DNA of 64,000 nt from Phycisphaerae bacterium (GTDB lineage: Bacteria; Planctomycetota; Phycisphaerae; Phycisphaerales; Phycisphaeraceae). The stretch spans positions 26,835-90,834 of the forward strand of contig JAUIGU010000015.1 of NCBI GenBank assembly GCA_030432595.1, written 5' to 3'. The notes under the pieces were generated by a model. That model was not told the origin of the DNA and made no database searches. It worked only from the letters and a program-made list of their open reading frames with translations. The stretch's first letter is position 1. Each line of letters begins with the position of its first letter. Positions 51,505 through 61,065 of this stretch are shown in pieces. The translations under genes and the position numbers were made by a program.

Positions 51505-52872
51505 ATGAGCAGTTTCGCCCGACATCGTCCAAATGATGCGGAAGCATGTTTCCGCCGGGCGGAACACTTCTTGGACCACGGTCAATTCGACCGGGCGGAT
51601 CGCGAGTTGATGCAGCGGTTGTCGATCGACCCCAATGATGCGCGGGCGTTGGCGATGCTGGGGTTGTGCCGGGTGCGGCGGGAGCGGTATCCGGAGGGGC
51701 GGGAGTTGCTGCAGCGAGCGGTGGGGCTGGCGCCGGAGGAGGCGTATGTGCACTACTGGCTGGGGGTGGCGACGGCGGCGGACCCGTTCCACGCGCCGCG
51801 TAGCCGGCCGCGCTGGTGGGCGGGCGAGTGGGGGCCGTGGAAGGCGCGGCTGCGGGATGCGGTCGGGCACGTCGAGTCGGCGTTAGCGCTGGAGCCGAAC
51901 ACGCCGGCGTTCCACGCGTTTCTGTCGCGTTTGCAGATGGAGATGGGCGCGCTGCCGGCGGCGGAGGACGCGGCGCGGCGGGGGCTGGCGGTGGACGCGG
52001 ACGACACGGACTGTGCCGAGGCGTTGACGGCGGTGCTGGAGCGGCGCGGCCGGCTGCACCACGCGGAGTTGGTGTCGCGGCGAGGGCTGAGTGCTTCGCC
52101 GGACGATGCGGAGATGCACCGGGCGCGGGGTTGGTTGTGTCTGCGGCGCGGCGAGGCGGCTCAAGCGACCGAACACTTCCGCACGGCGCTGCGGATCGCG
52201 CCCGGCGACGAGAGCGGTCGGCTGGGCCTGATCGAGGCGACGCGGGCGCGGTGGGTGCCGCTGCGGCCGTTGGCGGCGGCGATGCGTTGGCTGGACAACC
52301 TTCAGTACCGGCCGCGGCTGCGTTGGGGGTTGGCGTTTGCCGCGGCGGGCGTGGGCGCATTGTTGGGCGGTTTGCTGGCGGGCGCGACCGGCGCGGCGCT
52401 CGGACCGTCGATCGGCATGGGCGCGGCGGCGGCGTGGTTGGCTGCGGTGTGTGCGCCGCTGGGGGCGCTGTTGTTGGGCGCGGTGATGAACGGGATGCTG
52501 CTGTTCAACGCTGATGCGCGGTTCGTGTTGGCGCCGCGCGACCGGGCGTTGACGGTGCTCTGCGTCGGTGGTGTGGTGTGGGCGTTGAGTTTGTCGCTGG
52601 CGTACTGGTGGGGCGTCGGGACGGGGTGGGTGCGGGGCCTCGGTGTCGCTGGTCTGGCGCTGGGCGCGGTGGCCGGGGTGGTGGCGGCACCCAAGGCGCG
52701 CCGGCCGGTGGCGTGGGGGTTGCTGGTCGCGGGGGTGGGTCTGGCGGGCGCGGGTTGGTGGGTGATGTCGTGGCCGTCGACGGCGGTGCGCCACGGCGCG
52801 ATGGGGTGGTTGGTGTTGCTGAGCTTCATGCCATTGGTCTGGGCGGCGCGTCCGGAGTTTGGGGGGCAATAG
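51505..52872 (+). CDS. TPR protein with multi-helix membrane domain (paralogue 2)
   Basis: A 455-residue protein. Residues 1-245 are TPR-like repeats (AEHFLDHGQFDRADRELMQR near 19 and ATEHFRTALRIAPGDESGRL near 218), followed by about six hydrophobic helices to residue 450. The junction phrase RLGLIEATRAR is nearly the same as KLGLIEALKAK in the next gene, a direct sign of common ancestry. It follows the preceding gene by 31 bp. No catalytic motif is visible. Confidence 0.78.
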   Translation: MSSFARHRPNDAEACFRRAEHFLDHGQFDRADRELMQRLSIDPNDARALAMLGLCRVRRERYPEGRELLQRAVGLAPEEAYVHYWLGVATAADPFHAPRSRPRWWAGEWGPWKARLRDAVGHVESALALEPNTPAFHAFLSRLQMEMGALPAAEDAARRGLAVDADDTDCAEALTAVLERRGRLHHAELVSRRGLSASPDDAEMHRARGWLCLRRGEAAQATEHFRTALRIAPGDESGRLGLIEATRARWVPLRPLAAAMRWLDNLQYRPRLRWGLAFAAAGVGALLGGLLAGATGAALGPSIGMGAAAAWLAAVCAPLGALLLGAVMNGMLLFNADARFVLAPRDRALTVLCVGGVVWALSLSLAYWWGVGTGWVRGLGVAGLALGAVAGVVAAPKARRPVAWGLLVAGVGLAGAGWWVMSWPSTAVRHGAMGWLVLLSFMPLVWAARPEFGGQ

Positions 52873-52896
52873 TGGGTGATTGGGGTGCGGGGTAGC

Positions 52897-54207
52897 ATGC
52901 CCACCATGTCGCCGCACACCGCCCGGGCCGAGCTCTTGCTGCAGCAGCGGCGCTACGACCTGGCGGAGCAGTCGCTGGGCGCGGCGTTGGCGACCGACCC
53001 CGAGGACGGTTACGCGCACGCGCTTCTGGGTGTGTGTTATCTGGATACGGATCGGCTGCCGCAGGCGCGGGAAGCGCTCGGCAAGGCGGTGACGCTGCTG
53101 CCCGGTGAGGCGATGCCGCACCACTGCCTGGGATTGCTCGCGCTGCGCGAACACCGGCACGGCGAGGCCCGCGCCGCGGCGGACGAAGCGGTCCGGCTCG
53201 AGCCCGAGTCGCCGGGACACCACGCGCTGAGGGCGCAGATCGAAGCGTCGGCGCAGAAGTGGGCCGACGCGTTGCGATGGGCGGACCGTGGCCTGGCGCT
53301 CGACGGCGAAGACACAACCTGTTTGAACCTGCGCGGCCTGGCGTTGACCCATCTGGGCCGGCAGTCCGACGCAACGGAGACGCTCGGAGACGCGTTGCGG
53401 CACTCGCCGGATGACCCGTTGGCGCACACCTCGCGCGGCTACCAGATGTTGCACGCGAACCAACCGAAGGATGCACTCGAGCACTTCCGGGAGGCGCTGC
53501 GGCTGGAGCCGGGGTTTGAGCCGGCCAAGCTCGGACTGATCGAAGCGCTCAAGGCGAAGAATCCGCTATACCGACTGTTGCTCGCGTTCTTTCTGTGGAT
53601 GGCGCGGCTGTCGCCGGGTGTCCGCGTCGGCGTGCTGGTCGGCGGTTACGTGCTGTTCAGGGTCGCGATCGGGTGGCGGGCGGCGCAGCCGGGCATGGGG
53701 ATGGTGCTGACGCCGGTGATCGTGGCGTACATCGTGTTCGCCGTGCTGACGTGGATCGCGGTGCCGGCGACGGACCTGCTGCTGCGCTTGAGCAGGTACG
53801 GGCGGCACGCGCTGCCGCCAAGCCGTCGCCGGGCGAGCACCGTGTTCGGTCTTTTGCTGCTGCTTCCGTTTGTCGTGTTCGCGGGCGGCATCGCGGTGTT
53901 GTCGATGCTGCCGATGGAGTCGGGAGGCGAACTGTTCGAACGCACGACCACGGCGGTGGGGGTGTACAGCGTGTTCGCGGCGTTATTGTTGTTGCCCGCG
54001 GCGGGCGTGTTGACACGGGTGGACCACTTCCGGTTTTCCCTGTACGCGAAGGTGTTGGCCGGGCTATACGGCATCTGGCTTCTGGGCTTCGGTCTCGCGT
54101 TCATCGGCCACGCGGCGGAGGGCTCGGTCTTGACGGTGCTCCAGTTTGGATTGATCGGGGCGATTTGGTTCCTTGCGCTATCGGGGACGCAGCCGACGTC
54201 GCGATAG
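52897..54207 (+). CDS. TPR protein with multi-helix membrane domain (paralogue 3)
   Basis: A 436-residue protein with TPR-like repeats up to about residue 205 (for example ALEHFREALRLEPGFEPAKL) and then about six membrane helices. The junction KLGLIEALKAKNPLYRL parallels paralogue 2. ATG at 52897 is used; GTG at 52876 and ATG at 52906 are also in frame. It ends 39 bp before glnA and appears to close the AAA+/TPR cluster. Confidence 0.78.
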   Translation: MPTMSPHTARAELLLQQRRYDLAEQSLGAALATDPEDGYAHALLGVCYLDTDRLPQAREALGKAVTLLPGEAMPHHCLGLLALREHRHGEARAAADEAVRLEPESPGHHALRAQIEASAQKWADALRWADRGLALDGEDTTCLNLRGLALTHLGRQSDATETLGDALRHSPDDPLAHTSRGYQMLHANQPKDALEHFREALRLEPGFEPAKLGLIEALKAKNPLYRLLLAFFLWMARLSPGVRVGVLVGGYVLFRVAIGWRAAQPGMGMVLTPVIVAYIVFAVLTWIAVPATDLLLRLSRYGRHALPPSRRRASTVFGLLLLLPFVVFAGGIAVLSMLPMESGGELFERTTTAVGVYSVFAALLLLPAAGVLTRVDHFRFSLYAKVLAGLYGIWLLGFGLAFIGHAAEGSVLTVLQFGLIGAIWFLALSGTQPTSR

Positions 54208-54246
54208 GTTGCGGTACATTGCACGCACCTTTCAGGAGCCTTGCCG

Positions 54247-55659
54247 ATGACCCCGCAGGACGTGCTCGATCTATTCAAGTCCGGCCACGCCGAGTTCCTC
54301 GACTGCCGGTTCATGGACTTCCCGGGGCTGTGGCAACACACGACCTACCCCGCGTCGGACATCAATACCGAGACGCTCGAGCACGGGTTCGGGTTCGACG
54401 GCTCGTCGATCCGCGGTTGGCAGGCGATCAATGAGTCGGACATGCTGCTGGTCCCGGACTGCGCGACGGCGCGGATGGACCCGTTCATGCAGCGGCCGAC
54501 GCTGGCGGTGATCTGCGACATCAAGGACCCGGTAACGCGGAAGACGTACAGCCGGGACCCGCGCTCGATCGCCAAGAAGGCCGAGGCGTATTTGAAGGAC
54601 ACGGGCGTCGCGGACACGGCGTACTTCGGGCCGGAACTGGAGTTCTTCATTTTCGATCGCGTGCGTTACGACCAGCGGATCAACACCGCGTTCTACGAGG
54701 TGGACTCCGAGGAAGGTCTGTGGAACCGCGGCAGCGACTCGCCCGTGAACCGCGGCAACCAGATCCGCCGGCGGGAGGGCTACTTCCCCTGCCCGCCGAT
54801 GGACACGATGCACGACCTGCGCGGCGAGATGGCGGCGGTGATGGAAGAGCTCGGCCTGCGCGTCGAGTGCCACCACCACGAGGTCGCCACCGGCGGGCAG
54901 GCGGAGATCGACCTTCGTTACGACCGCCTGCTGGCGATGAGCGACAAGTGCATGTTCTACAAGTACGTCGTCAAGCGCGTCGCCGACGCGCACGGCAAGG
55001 TGGCGACGTTCATGCCCAAGCCGCTTTATCGGGACAACGGCAGCGGCATGCACGTGCACTTCTCGCTGTGGAACGGCGACGAGCCGCTGTTCGGCGGCCG
55101 GCACTACGCGGGCTTGTCGCAGACGGCGTTGTGGGCGATCGGCGGCATCCTCAAGCACGCGCCGTCGCTGCTGGCGTTCACGAACCCGACCACGAACAGC
55201 TACAAACGTCTCGTCCCGGGGTACGAAGCGCCCACGTCGCTGGTGTACAGCTCGCGCAACCGCTCGGCGGCGATCCGCATCCCGATGTACCAGCAGAACG
55301 CCGCGACCAAGCGGCTCGAGTTCCGCTGCCCGGACCCCTCGGCCAACCCGTACCTCGCCTTCTCCGCAATGCTCATGGCTGCGCTCGACGGCATCGAGAA
55401 GAAGCTCGACCCCGGCGACCCGGTGGACGTCGATCTTTATGACCTGCCCACCGAGCAGCGTGAGACGATTGCGAAAGCGCCGGTGGACCTGCACGCGGCG
55501 CTGCGAGCGCTCGAGGCGGACCACGACTACCTGCTCGCGGGCGACGTGTTCACCGAGGACGTGATCCACTACTGGATCGCTTATAAGGAAGAGAACGAGG
55601 TCGCGGCGCTGCGCAGTCGGCCGCACCCGGTGGAGTTCTGCATGTACTTCGATACGTGA
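54247..55659 (+). CDS. glnA: Glutamine synthetase, type I
   Basis: GlnA makes glutamine from glutamate and ammonia. The 470-residue enzyme has the type I signatures: FGFDGSSIRGW near 48, ELEFFIFD near 130, metal-binding HHHEVATGGQAEID near 210, HVHFSLWNGDEPLF near 270, NRSAAIRIP near 340, and CPDPSANPYLAFSAML. DVDLYDLPTEQ near 400 retains the Tyr that is adenylylated in enteric GlnA, so control by GlnE is possible. AGGAG lies nine bases before ATG at 54247, the chosen start; a TTG two codons upstream is also in frame. No glnB or ntr genes are adjacent. Confidence 0.96.
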   Translation: MTPQDVLDLFKSGHAEFLDCRFMDFPGLWQHTTYPASDINTETLEHGFGFDGSSIRGWQAINESDMLLVPDCATARMDPFMQRPTLAVICDIKDPVTRKTYSRDPRSIAKKAEAYLKDTGVADTAYFGPELEFFIFDRVRYDQRINTAFYEVDSEEGLWNRGSDSPVNRGNQIRRREGYFPCPPMDTMHDLRGEMAAVMEELGLRVECHHHEVATGGQAEIDLRYDRLLAMSDKCMFYKYVVKRVADAHGKVATFMPKPLYRDNGSGMHVHFSLWNGDEPLFGGRHYAGLSQTALWAIGGILKHAPSLLAFTNPTTNSYKRLVPGYEAPTSLVYSSRNRSAAIRIPMYQQNAATKRLEFRCPDPSANPYLAFSAMLMAALDGIEKKLDPGDPVDVDLYDLPTEQRETIAKAPVDLHAALRALEADHDYLLAGDVFTEDVIHYWIAYKEENEVAALRSRPHPVEFCMYFDT

Positions 55660-56020
55660 GCCCGCGTGCGCGGGGGCGTCCGGACTTGAGAAGCGTGGGC
55701 GCGACGGCGGTGGATTATCCGGACGCCGCGCCATTCGGCGCGGACGGGGCGTCTCGGGGGTCTGGTGAAAAGTCATCAAAAAAACGGGGTGGCGACTTAA
55801 GCGCGGGCGGTGCCGGGTCGATGTGCCTGATGCCGGCGATCCGGGTGTTCCGGATGGCGCGAGGCCGACCCGTGGGGGTTACGGGTTCCGCGTCAAGGCC
55901 GCAGGACGGATGGACGGGCGACGTTGCCCGCCGCGAGCAAGTGATCCGGTGCGTCACGCCAGGGATTGGCGGCTTACCCCGGAAGGAACAGGACAGACTT
56001 CGTTTGGGAGGTCAATTCAG
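55660..56020. other. Leader region of the flagellin gene
   Basis: This 361-bp stretch carries no gene I can support. It should contain the flagellin promoter, but I see no confident sigma-28 (TAAA-N15-GCCGATAA) or sigma-54 motif. The ribosome-binding site GGGAGG is at 56006-56011. An A-run (TCATCAAAAAAACGG) lies near 55777. Confidence 0.4.
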
Positions 56021-57514
56021 ATGAGTCGGATCAACACCAATGTGAGTTCCTTGATTTCCCAGCGGATCCTCGGGCAGCAGAACCGCTTGCTCACGGGCTC
56101 GCTGGAACGCCTGAGCACCGGTCTGCGGATCAACCGCGGTGCCGATGACCCGGCCGGCCTGATCGCCTCCGAAGCGCTGCGCAGCCAGAAGGCGTCCATC
56201 GGCGCCGCCATCGGCAACGCGGAACGCGCCGAGCAGGTGGTCAACGTCGCCGAGGGCGGCCTGCAGGAAGTGAACGCCCTGCTGCTCGAGGTCCAGAGCC
56301 TCGTGGGTCAGTCCGCCAACGACGCGGGCCTGTCCGACGACGAAAAGGCCGCGAATCAGCTGCAGGTCGACTCGATCCTGCAGACCATCGACCGCATCGC
56401 GGCGACCACCAGCTTCCAGGGCACCAAGCTGCTCAACGGCACCTACGACTTCCAGCTCACCGGCCAGGCGACGACCGTCGACGACGTCCGCGTCAACGCC
56501 GCGAAGATCGCCTTCGGCGACACCCGTGATGTCGAAGTGCTCGTCACGCAGTCCGCCCAGCACGCGGGCCTGTACCTCTCGGCCGGCGGTGCGCTGGACC
56601 TCACCGACGCTTCGTCGCTGTTCACCATCGACGTCGCCGGCACCGACGGTTCGCGTCAGTTCACCTTCGGTTCGGGCACCGCCCTGGCCGACATCACCGA
56701 CGCCATCAACACGTTCACCGATGTGACCGGCGTCTCCGCCGCGACCTCGGGCACGGGCATCGTGCTCAAGAGCACCGGGTTCGGCGAGAGCGAGTTCGTC
56801 TCGGTCACCATCACCGACGACGCGGGCCAGGCCGGTGCCGTTCACGTCCTCTCGACGACCAACGAAGACGTCGCCGCGACCGCCGGCTCCACCGCGTTCT
56901 CGGCGGCCAACAGCACGATCCGTGACGAGGGCCAGGACGTCGGCGCCGTGATCAACGGCGTGCAGGCCACCGCGGACGGCAAGACCGCCCGCATCGCCAC
57001 CGACTTCCTCGACGTCGAACTCGACCTGACCGACGCCGGTGCTACGGCGCTGGGCGCCATCTCCGCCGTGACCATCAACGGCGGCGGGGCCAACTTCAAC
57101 CTCGGCCCCAACGTCGACATCGGCAACCAGGTCTCGATCGGCATCGGCAACGTCGCCGCCCGCAACCTGGGCACCGACGGCAACGGGTTCCTCAACGCCC
57201 TCGCCTCCGGCAAGAGCAGCAACGTGATCGACGGCGACTTGACCGCCGCCCAGAAGATCGTCAACGACGCGATCGGGCAGGTCTCCAGCCTCCGCGGCCG
57301 CCTCGGCGCGTTCCAGAAGAACACCGTCGGCGCGACCATCCGCTCGCTGGGCGTCGCGCTGGAGAACACCTCCGCCGCCGAGTCCGCCATCCGTGACACG
57401 GACTTCGCCGCCGAGACCGCCGAGCTCACCCGGGCTCAGATCCTCCAGCAGGCCGCGACCAACGTCCTGGGCATCGCCAACAGCCAGCCGCAGTCGGCCC
57501 TGGCTCTGCTCTAA
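56021..57514 (+). CDS. Flagellin
   Basis: Flagellin is the filament subunit of the flagellum. The 497-residue protein has the conserved N-terminal D0/D1 region (SRINTNVSSLISQRIL, RLSTGLRINRGADDPAGLIASEALRSQ) and C-terminal region (VSSLRGRLGAFQKNTVGATI, ILQQAATNVLGIANSQPQSAL). Residues of about 160-400 form a Thr/Asp/Ala-rich variable D2/D3 domain. ATG at 56021 has GGGAGG ten bases upstream. The C-terminal LL is slightly different from the usual LLR. A strong intrinsic terminator follows. No other flagellar genes are in the window. Confidence 0.96.
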   Translation: MSRINTNVSSLISQRILGQQNRLLTGSLERLSTGLRINRGADDPAGLIASEALRSQKASIGAAIGNAERAEQVVNVAEGGLQEVNALLLEVQSLVGQSANDAGLSDDEKAANQLQVDSILQTIDRIAATTSFQGTKLLNGTYDFQLTGQATTVDDVRVNAAKIAFGDTRDVEVLVTQSAQHAGLYLSAGGALDLTDASSLFTIDVAGTDGSRQFTFGSGTALADITDAINTFTDVTGVSAATSGTGIVLKSTGFGESEFVSVTITDDAGQAGAVHVLSTTNEDVAATAGSTAFSAANSTIRDEGQDVGAVINGVQATADGKTARIATDFLDVELDLTDAGATALGAISAVTINGGGANFNLGPNVDIGNQVSIGIGNVAARNLGTDGNGFLNALASGKSSNVIDGDLTAAQKIVNDAIGQVSSLRGRLGAFQKNTVGATIRSLGVALENTSAAESAIRDTDFAAETAELTRAQILQQAATNVLGIANSQPQSALALL

Positions 57515-57543
57515 ACCGCAGGTCCCACACAACCTCAACCATG

Positions 57544-57576
57544 AGCCCCCGCCCACTTCGGCGGGGGCTTTTTTTT
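57544..57576 (+). terminator. Rho-independent terminator of flagellin
   Basis: A 10-bp GC-rich stem (arm AGCCCCCGCC, loop CACTTC) followed by eight T. It lies 29 bp after the flagellin stop and is the clearest intrinsic terminator of the window. Confidence 0.95.
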
Positions 57577-57597
57577 GCGCCCCACTAGGCTGTGCCC

Positions 57598-58047
57598 ATG
57601 CGCATGCTCCTCCAACGCGTCACCCACGCCGGCGTGGTCGTCGACGACCAGACCGTCGGCGAGATCGGGCGCGGCTACCTCGTCCTGCTCGGAGTGGCGC
57701 ACGGGGACACGCCCGCCGACGCCGACAAGCTCTGCGACAAGCTCGTGAACCTCCGCCTGTTCCCCGACGACCGCGGACGCTTCGACCGCTCGTTACTGGA
57801 CGTCGAAGGCGGCGTGTTGCTCGTCTCACAGTTCACGCTCATGGGTGACGCGCGGAAAGGCCGGCGGCCCAGTTTCACCGACGCCGCTCACCCGGACCAG
57901 GCGGCACCGCTGTGCGACCACGCCGCCCGGACCCTTCGGGACCTCGGCGTCGCGCGCGTCGAGACCGGCGTCTTTGGTGCTGACATGAAGGTCTCGCTCT
58001 GCAACGACGGCCCGGTGACGCTGATGCTGGACACGGCCGCGATGTGA
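57598..58047 (+). CDS. dtd: D-aminoacyl-tRNA deacylase
   Basis: Dtd removes D-amino acids and glycine wrongly attached to tRNA. The 149-residue protein starts MRMLLQRVTHAGV, the usual family N-terminus, and has both active-site motifs, SQFTLMGDARKGRRPSF near 78 and the cross-subunit GPVTLML near 139. The start ATG at 57598 is selected by family alignment; GTG at 57592 is less likely. It lies just after the flagellin terminator and is read separately from it. Confidence 0.95.
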   Translation: MRMLLQRVTHAGVVVDDQTVGEIGRGYLVLLGVAHGDTPADADKLCDKLVNLRLFPDDRGRFDRSLLDVEGGVLLVSQFTLMGDARKGRRPSFTDAAHPDQAAPLCDHAARTLRDLGVARVETGVFGADMKVSLCNDGPVTLMLDTAAM

Positions 58048-58165
58048 GCCCGCGGTGTCGCTCGGCGGCGTGTCGCTCGCGGCGCGCGGTCGGGCCACCT
58101 GAGGTGGCGTATGCTGTCCGTTTGGCGCGGCGTTGCCCGTCGCGCTTCGGGAGCCTCCGCTGGTG

Positions 58166-59860
58166 ATGCACGACCGACGCTACCTCATCCCGTTCCGGGC
58201 GACGCTGCTGCCGCAGATCTTCACGGACGTGCTGGTGATCGGCGGGGGCGTGGCGGGGCTGCGGACCGGGCTGGCCGCGGCCGGCGAGGGCGCCGCCGCG
58301 GACCCGGACGTGATCGTCGTCGCTAAGGGCACGCTCGAGCAGAGCAACACGTTCTGGGCGCAGGGCGGGATCGCCGCGGTGGTCGATGAGGCCGACAGCG
58401 TCGAGGACCACGTGTCCGACACCCTCACCGCCGGGGCGGGGCTGTGCGATCCCGACGTGGTCCGCCGCGTGGTCGAGGGCGGCTGCGCCGCGGTCGCCGA
58501 GTTGGCGGCGTGGGGCATGCCGTTCGACCGCGCCGGGGCGCACGGCGCGACCGGCGGCGCCCTGGAGGGCGTGGCCTTGGGACGCGAGGGCGGGCACAGC
58601 CACTTCCGCATCCTCCACAGCGACGGCGACGCGACCGGCCAGGCCCTGGCCTACACGCTCGGCCAGCGCGTCCTCGAAACGCCCAACCTCCGGTTCTTCA
58701 CCGAGTGTTTCGTGCTGGACCTGATCACCACCGACACCGAAACGCCCCGCGTCCTGGGCGCCATCACGCACCACCCCAAGTTCGGGCTGCAGGTGATCTG
58801 GTCGTCCGCGACTGTGCTGGCCACCGGCGGCAGCGGGCAGGTCTACCGCGAAAGCACCAACCCCAACGTCGCGACCGGCGACGGTATCGCCATGGCCTGG
58901 CGCGCCGGCGCCGAGTTGCAGGACATGGCGTTCGTGCAGTTCCACCCCACGACCCTTTACATCGCCGGCGCGTCGCGCTCGCTCATCACCGAGGCCGTCC
59001 GCGGCGAGGGCGCGCACCTCATCGACCGCGACGGCCACCGCTTCATGCCCGACTATGACGAACGCGCCGAGCTCGCGCCGCGCGACATCGTCTCCCGCAG
59101 CATCCTCGCCCAGATGGCCAAGACCGGGCACACCCACGCCTACCTCGACGTCAGCCCCATCGGCACCGCCCGCTTCACCGAACGCTTCCCCGGCATCGCC
59201 GCCATGCTCGCCAAGTTCGACATCGACCCCGGCGACCCCATCCCCGTCCACCCCTCCGCCCACTACATGATCGGCGGCGTCCGCGTCGATGAACAGGGCC
59301 GGACCTCGTTGCCCGGCCTGTGGGCCTGCGGCGAAGGCGCGTGCAGCGGACTCCACGGCGCCAACCGCCTGGCAAGCAACTCGCTGCTTGAAGGCCTGGT
59401 CCTCGGAAAACAAGTTGGGCAGCAACTCCGGCAAACCCTCGCGACTAACGGTGCCGGCAACGGCCCGCAACGCGTCAAGGTCGTCAGCGACATCCGCCCG
59501 TCCGACCGCAGCGAACTCGACCTCGCCGACGTCCGCTCCTCGCTGCGCAGCGTCATGTGGCGGCACGTCGGCATCGAGCGCGAGGGCGACCGGCTGAAAG
59601 AAGTCGAAGAGATGTTCGCCTTCTGGGCCCGGTACACCATGGACAAGATCTTCGACGAACGCGCCGGCTGGGAGGTGCAGAACCTGCTGACCGTCGGCAC
59701 GCTCATCACCCGCGCCGCCATGTGGCGCACCGAAAGCCGCGGCACCCACACGCGCACCGACTACCCCCAGTCCGACGACGCCTTCGCTGTCCACGACGTG
59801 TGGAAGCGCAGCGAGGGCTCACCGACCACACGTCCCGTCATCGAATCGTCATTGGCCTGA
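58166..59860 (+). CDS. nadB: L-aspartate oxidase
   Basis: NadB oxidises L-aspartate to iminoaspartate with FAD, the first step of NAD synthesis. The 564-residue flavoprotein has the dinucleotide motif DVLVIGGGVAGLRTGLAA near 23, WAQGGIAAVV, the FAD segment ATGGSGQVYRESTNPN, the substrate region HPTTLYI and AVRGEGAHLID, HYMIGGVRVDEQGRT, and GLHGANRLASNSLLEGLV, followed by the C-terminal helical domain. ATG at 58166 (MHDRRYLIPF) is used over ORF extensions upstream. NadA and NadC are not in the window. The convergent TIM-barrel gene ends 14 bp beyond its stop. Confidence 0.95.
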   Translation: MHDRRYLIPFRATLLPQIFTDVLVIGGGVAGLRTGLAAAGEGAAADPDVIVVAKGTLEQSNTFWAQGGIAAVVDEADSVEDHVSDTLTAGAGLCDPDVVRRVVEGGCAAVAELAAWGMPFDRAGAHGATGGALEGVALGREGGHSHFRILHSDGDATGQALAYTLGQRVLETPNLRFFTECFVLDLITTDTETPRVLGAITHHPKFGLQVIWSSATVLATGGSGQVYRESTNPNVATGDGIAMAWRAGAELQDMAFVQFHPTTLYIAGASRSLITEAVRGEGAHLIDRDGHRFMPDYDERAELAPRDIVSRSILAQMAKTGHTHAYLDVSPIGTARFTERFPGIAAMLAKFDIDPGDPIPVHPSAHYMIGGVRVDEQGRTSLPGLWACGEGACSGLHGANRLASNSLLEGLVLGKQVGQQLRQTLATNGAGNGPQRVKVVSDIRPSDRSELDLADVRSSLRSVMWRHVGIEREGDRLKEVEEMFAFWARYTMDKIFDERAGWEVQNLLTVGTLITRAAMWRTESRGTHTRTDYPQSDDAFAVHDVWKRSEGSPTTRPVIESSLA

Positions 59861-59873
59861 TCGCGCTGATCAC

Positions 59874-60791
59874 TCAGTCGGCCAAACCCGTCCGCATATC
59901 GCGAAGCTCGTTCGCCGTGCGCTCCAGCCGGGCGGCGCCGGTCATGTGCGGCGTGTAGTCCTCCATGATCAGCGGCACCTCCCGGTCCAGCGCGGTCAGC
60001 AGCTTCAGCCATTGCGGCATGTAGAGGTCGCTCTCGCGGATCGAGCAGAACTGCCCGACCATCGGTCGGAACCCCGCTTCGTCCGCCGGCCCCGGCAAAC
60101 GCCGCGCCCCGCCGACGTGCGCGTGGTCCAGGTACTCGCCTAACGCCGAGATCGCCACGTGCGCCGCCGTCTGACCCTCCTTCGCCAGGTTCGGCAGGTC
60201 GAGGATCACCCCCAGGATGTCCGGCGGGAACCGCTTGAGCAGATGCCGCGCCAGCCCGGCCGAGCACGCGAACTGCCCCTGGTGGATCTCGATCACCAGC
60301 TTGACGGGCCCGGCGTCGTGCGCGATCTGCAACGCGTTTTTGAACCGCGCCACCAGCTCGTCGCGGTATTTCGTGAAGTCGAAGAGGTCTTGGCCTTCCC
60401 ACCCCGCCGGGCTGAACCGGACGCGCGACGCCCCCGCCGCCACCGCGCCGCGCACCGCCAGGTCGATCTCGTCGTCGCTGCTTTCGGTGTTGAGGCTGGG
60501 CACCGTCCCGAACGGGATCATCCCCGCGGTGTCGAGCCGGGCCTTGAGCTTGGGCCCTTCCTCGAGCAGACGCTGCGGCGTCAGGTCGAAACGGTGGTTG
60601 CCCCAGTTGCTGTAAGGCTCCTCGCGCTGCTCATCGGTGATGACGCGCGGGCGGAACACGTAGTGCGTCACCCCCAGGCTCCGGCACAGGCGGATCTGTT
60701 CTTCGAAGTTCAGCTCCGGCAGCATGACCGCCGTCACGCCCAGGGGCAGTCGCGGGTGCGGTGGGCGGAGGTCTTCCTCGTGGCGGAGCAT
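59874..60791 (-). CDS. Xylose isomerase-like TIM-barrel protein
   Basis: A 305-residue protein that fits the sugar phosphate isomerase/epimerase (AP endonuclease 2-like) TIM-barrel superfamily. The pattern includes LGVTAVMLPELNFEEQIRLC at the start, VRFSPAGWEGQDL, LVIEIHQGQF near 165 with a probable metal-binding Glu, LGVILDLPNLAKEG with a likely Asp, DHAHVGGARR with a His, and PLIMEDYTPH with a Glu. The substrate is unknown; sugar isomerase, epimerase or a repair endonuclease (UVDE-like) cannot be told apart here. ATG at 60791. Confidence 0.7.
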   Translation of the reverse strand: MLRHEEDLRPPHPRLPLGVTAVMLPELNFEEQIRLCRSLGVTHYVFRPRVITDEQREEPYSNWGNHRFDLTPQRLLEEGPKLKARLDTAGMIPFGTVPSLNTESSDDEIDLAVRGAVAAGASRVRFSPAGWEGQDLFDFTKYRDELVARFKNALQIAHDAGPVKLVIEIHQGQFACSAGLARHLLKRFPPDILGVILDLPNLAKEGQTAAHVAISALGEYLDHAHVGGARRLPGPADEAGFRPMVGQFCSIRESDLYMPQWLKLLTALDREVPLIMEDYTPHMTGAARLERTANELRDMRTGLAD

Positions 60792-60938
60792 CGGAGGGGC
60801 AATGTAGTCCCACGCCCGGCCGCCTGCGCGAAGTGACGTACACCCTTGGCGGTGGATTCACGCCACCCGCTTTCGTTCGTTCCCGTCTCCGAAGTCGGCC
60901 AAGAGGCTTCCCCAGTTTCCCAGCCTTACACCCGCGAG

Positions 60939-60947
60939 TGGTATACT
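60939..60947 (+). promoter_or_regulatory. Extended -10 promoter candidate
   Basis: The sequence TGGTATACT is an extended -10 element (TG, one base, TATACT) 119 bp upstream of the start at 61066. No good -35 is present at 16-18 bp spacing, as is allowed for extended -10 promoters. It probably drives the 61066 gene. Confidence 0.45.
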
Positions 60948-61065
60948 TTGGCTGCCCGTGGAGGGGCGGTTTTTCGGTGTGTGGCCGACGCGACCGCCAC
61001 CGAGCCGGCCACCCCGTCGGCAAGATCACGCAGACCCCGTCATTACGAATCCATCAGGAAAGCCC

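Noticed and set aside
55660..56020. Possible sigma-28 or sigma-54 promoter before flagellin
   Set aside because: Only partial matches with wrong spacing were found.
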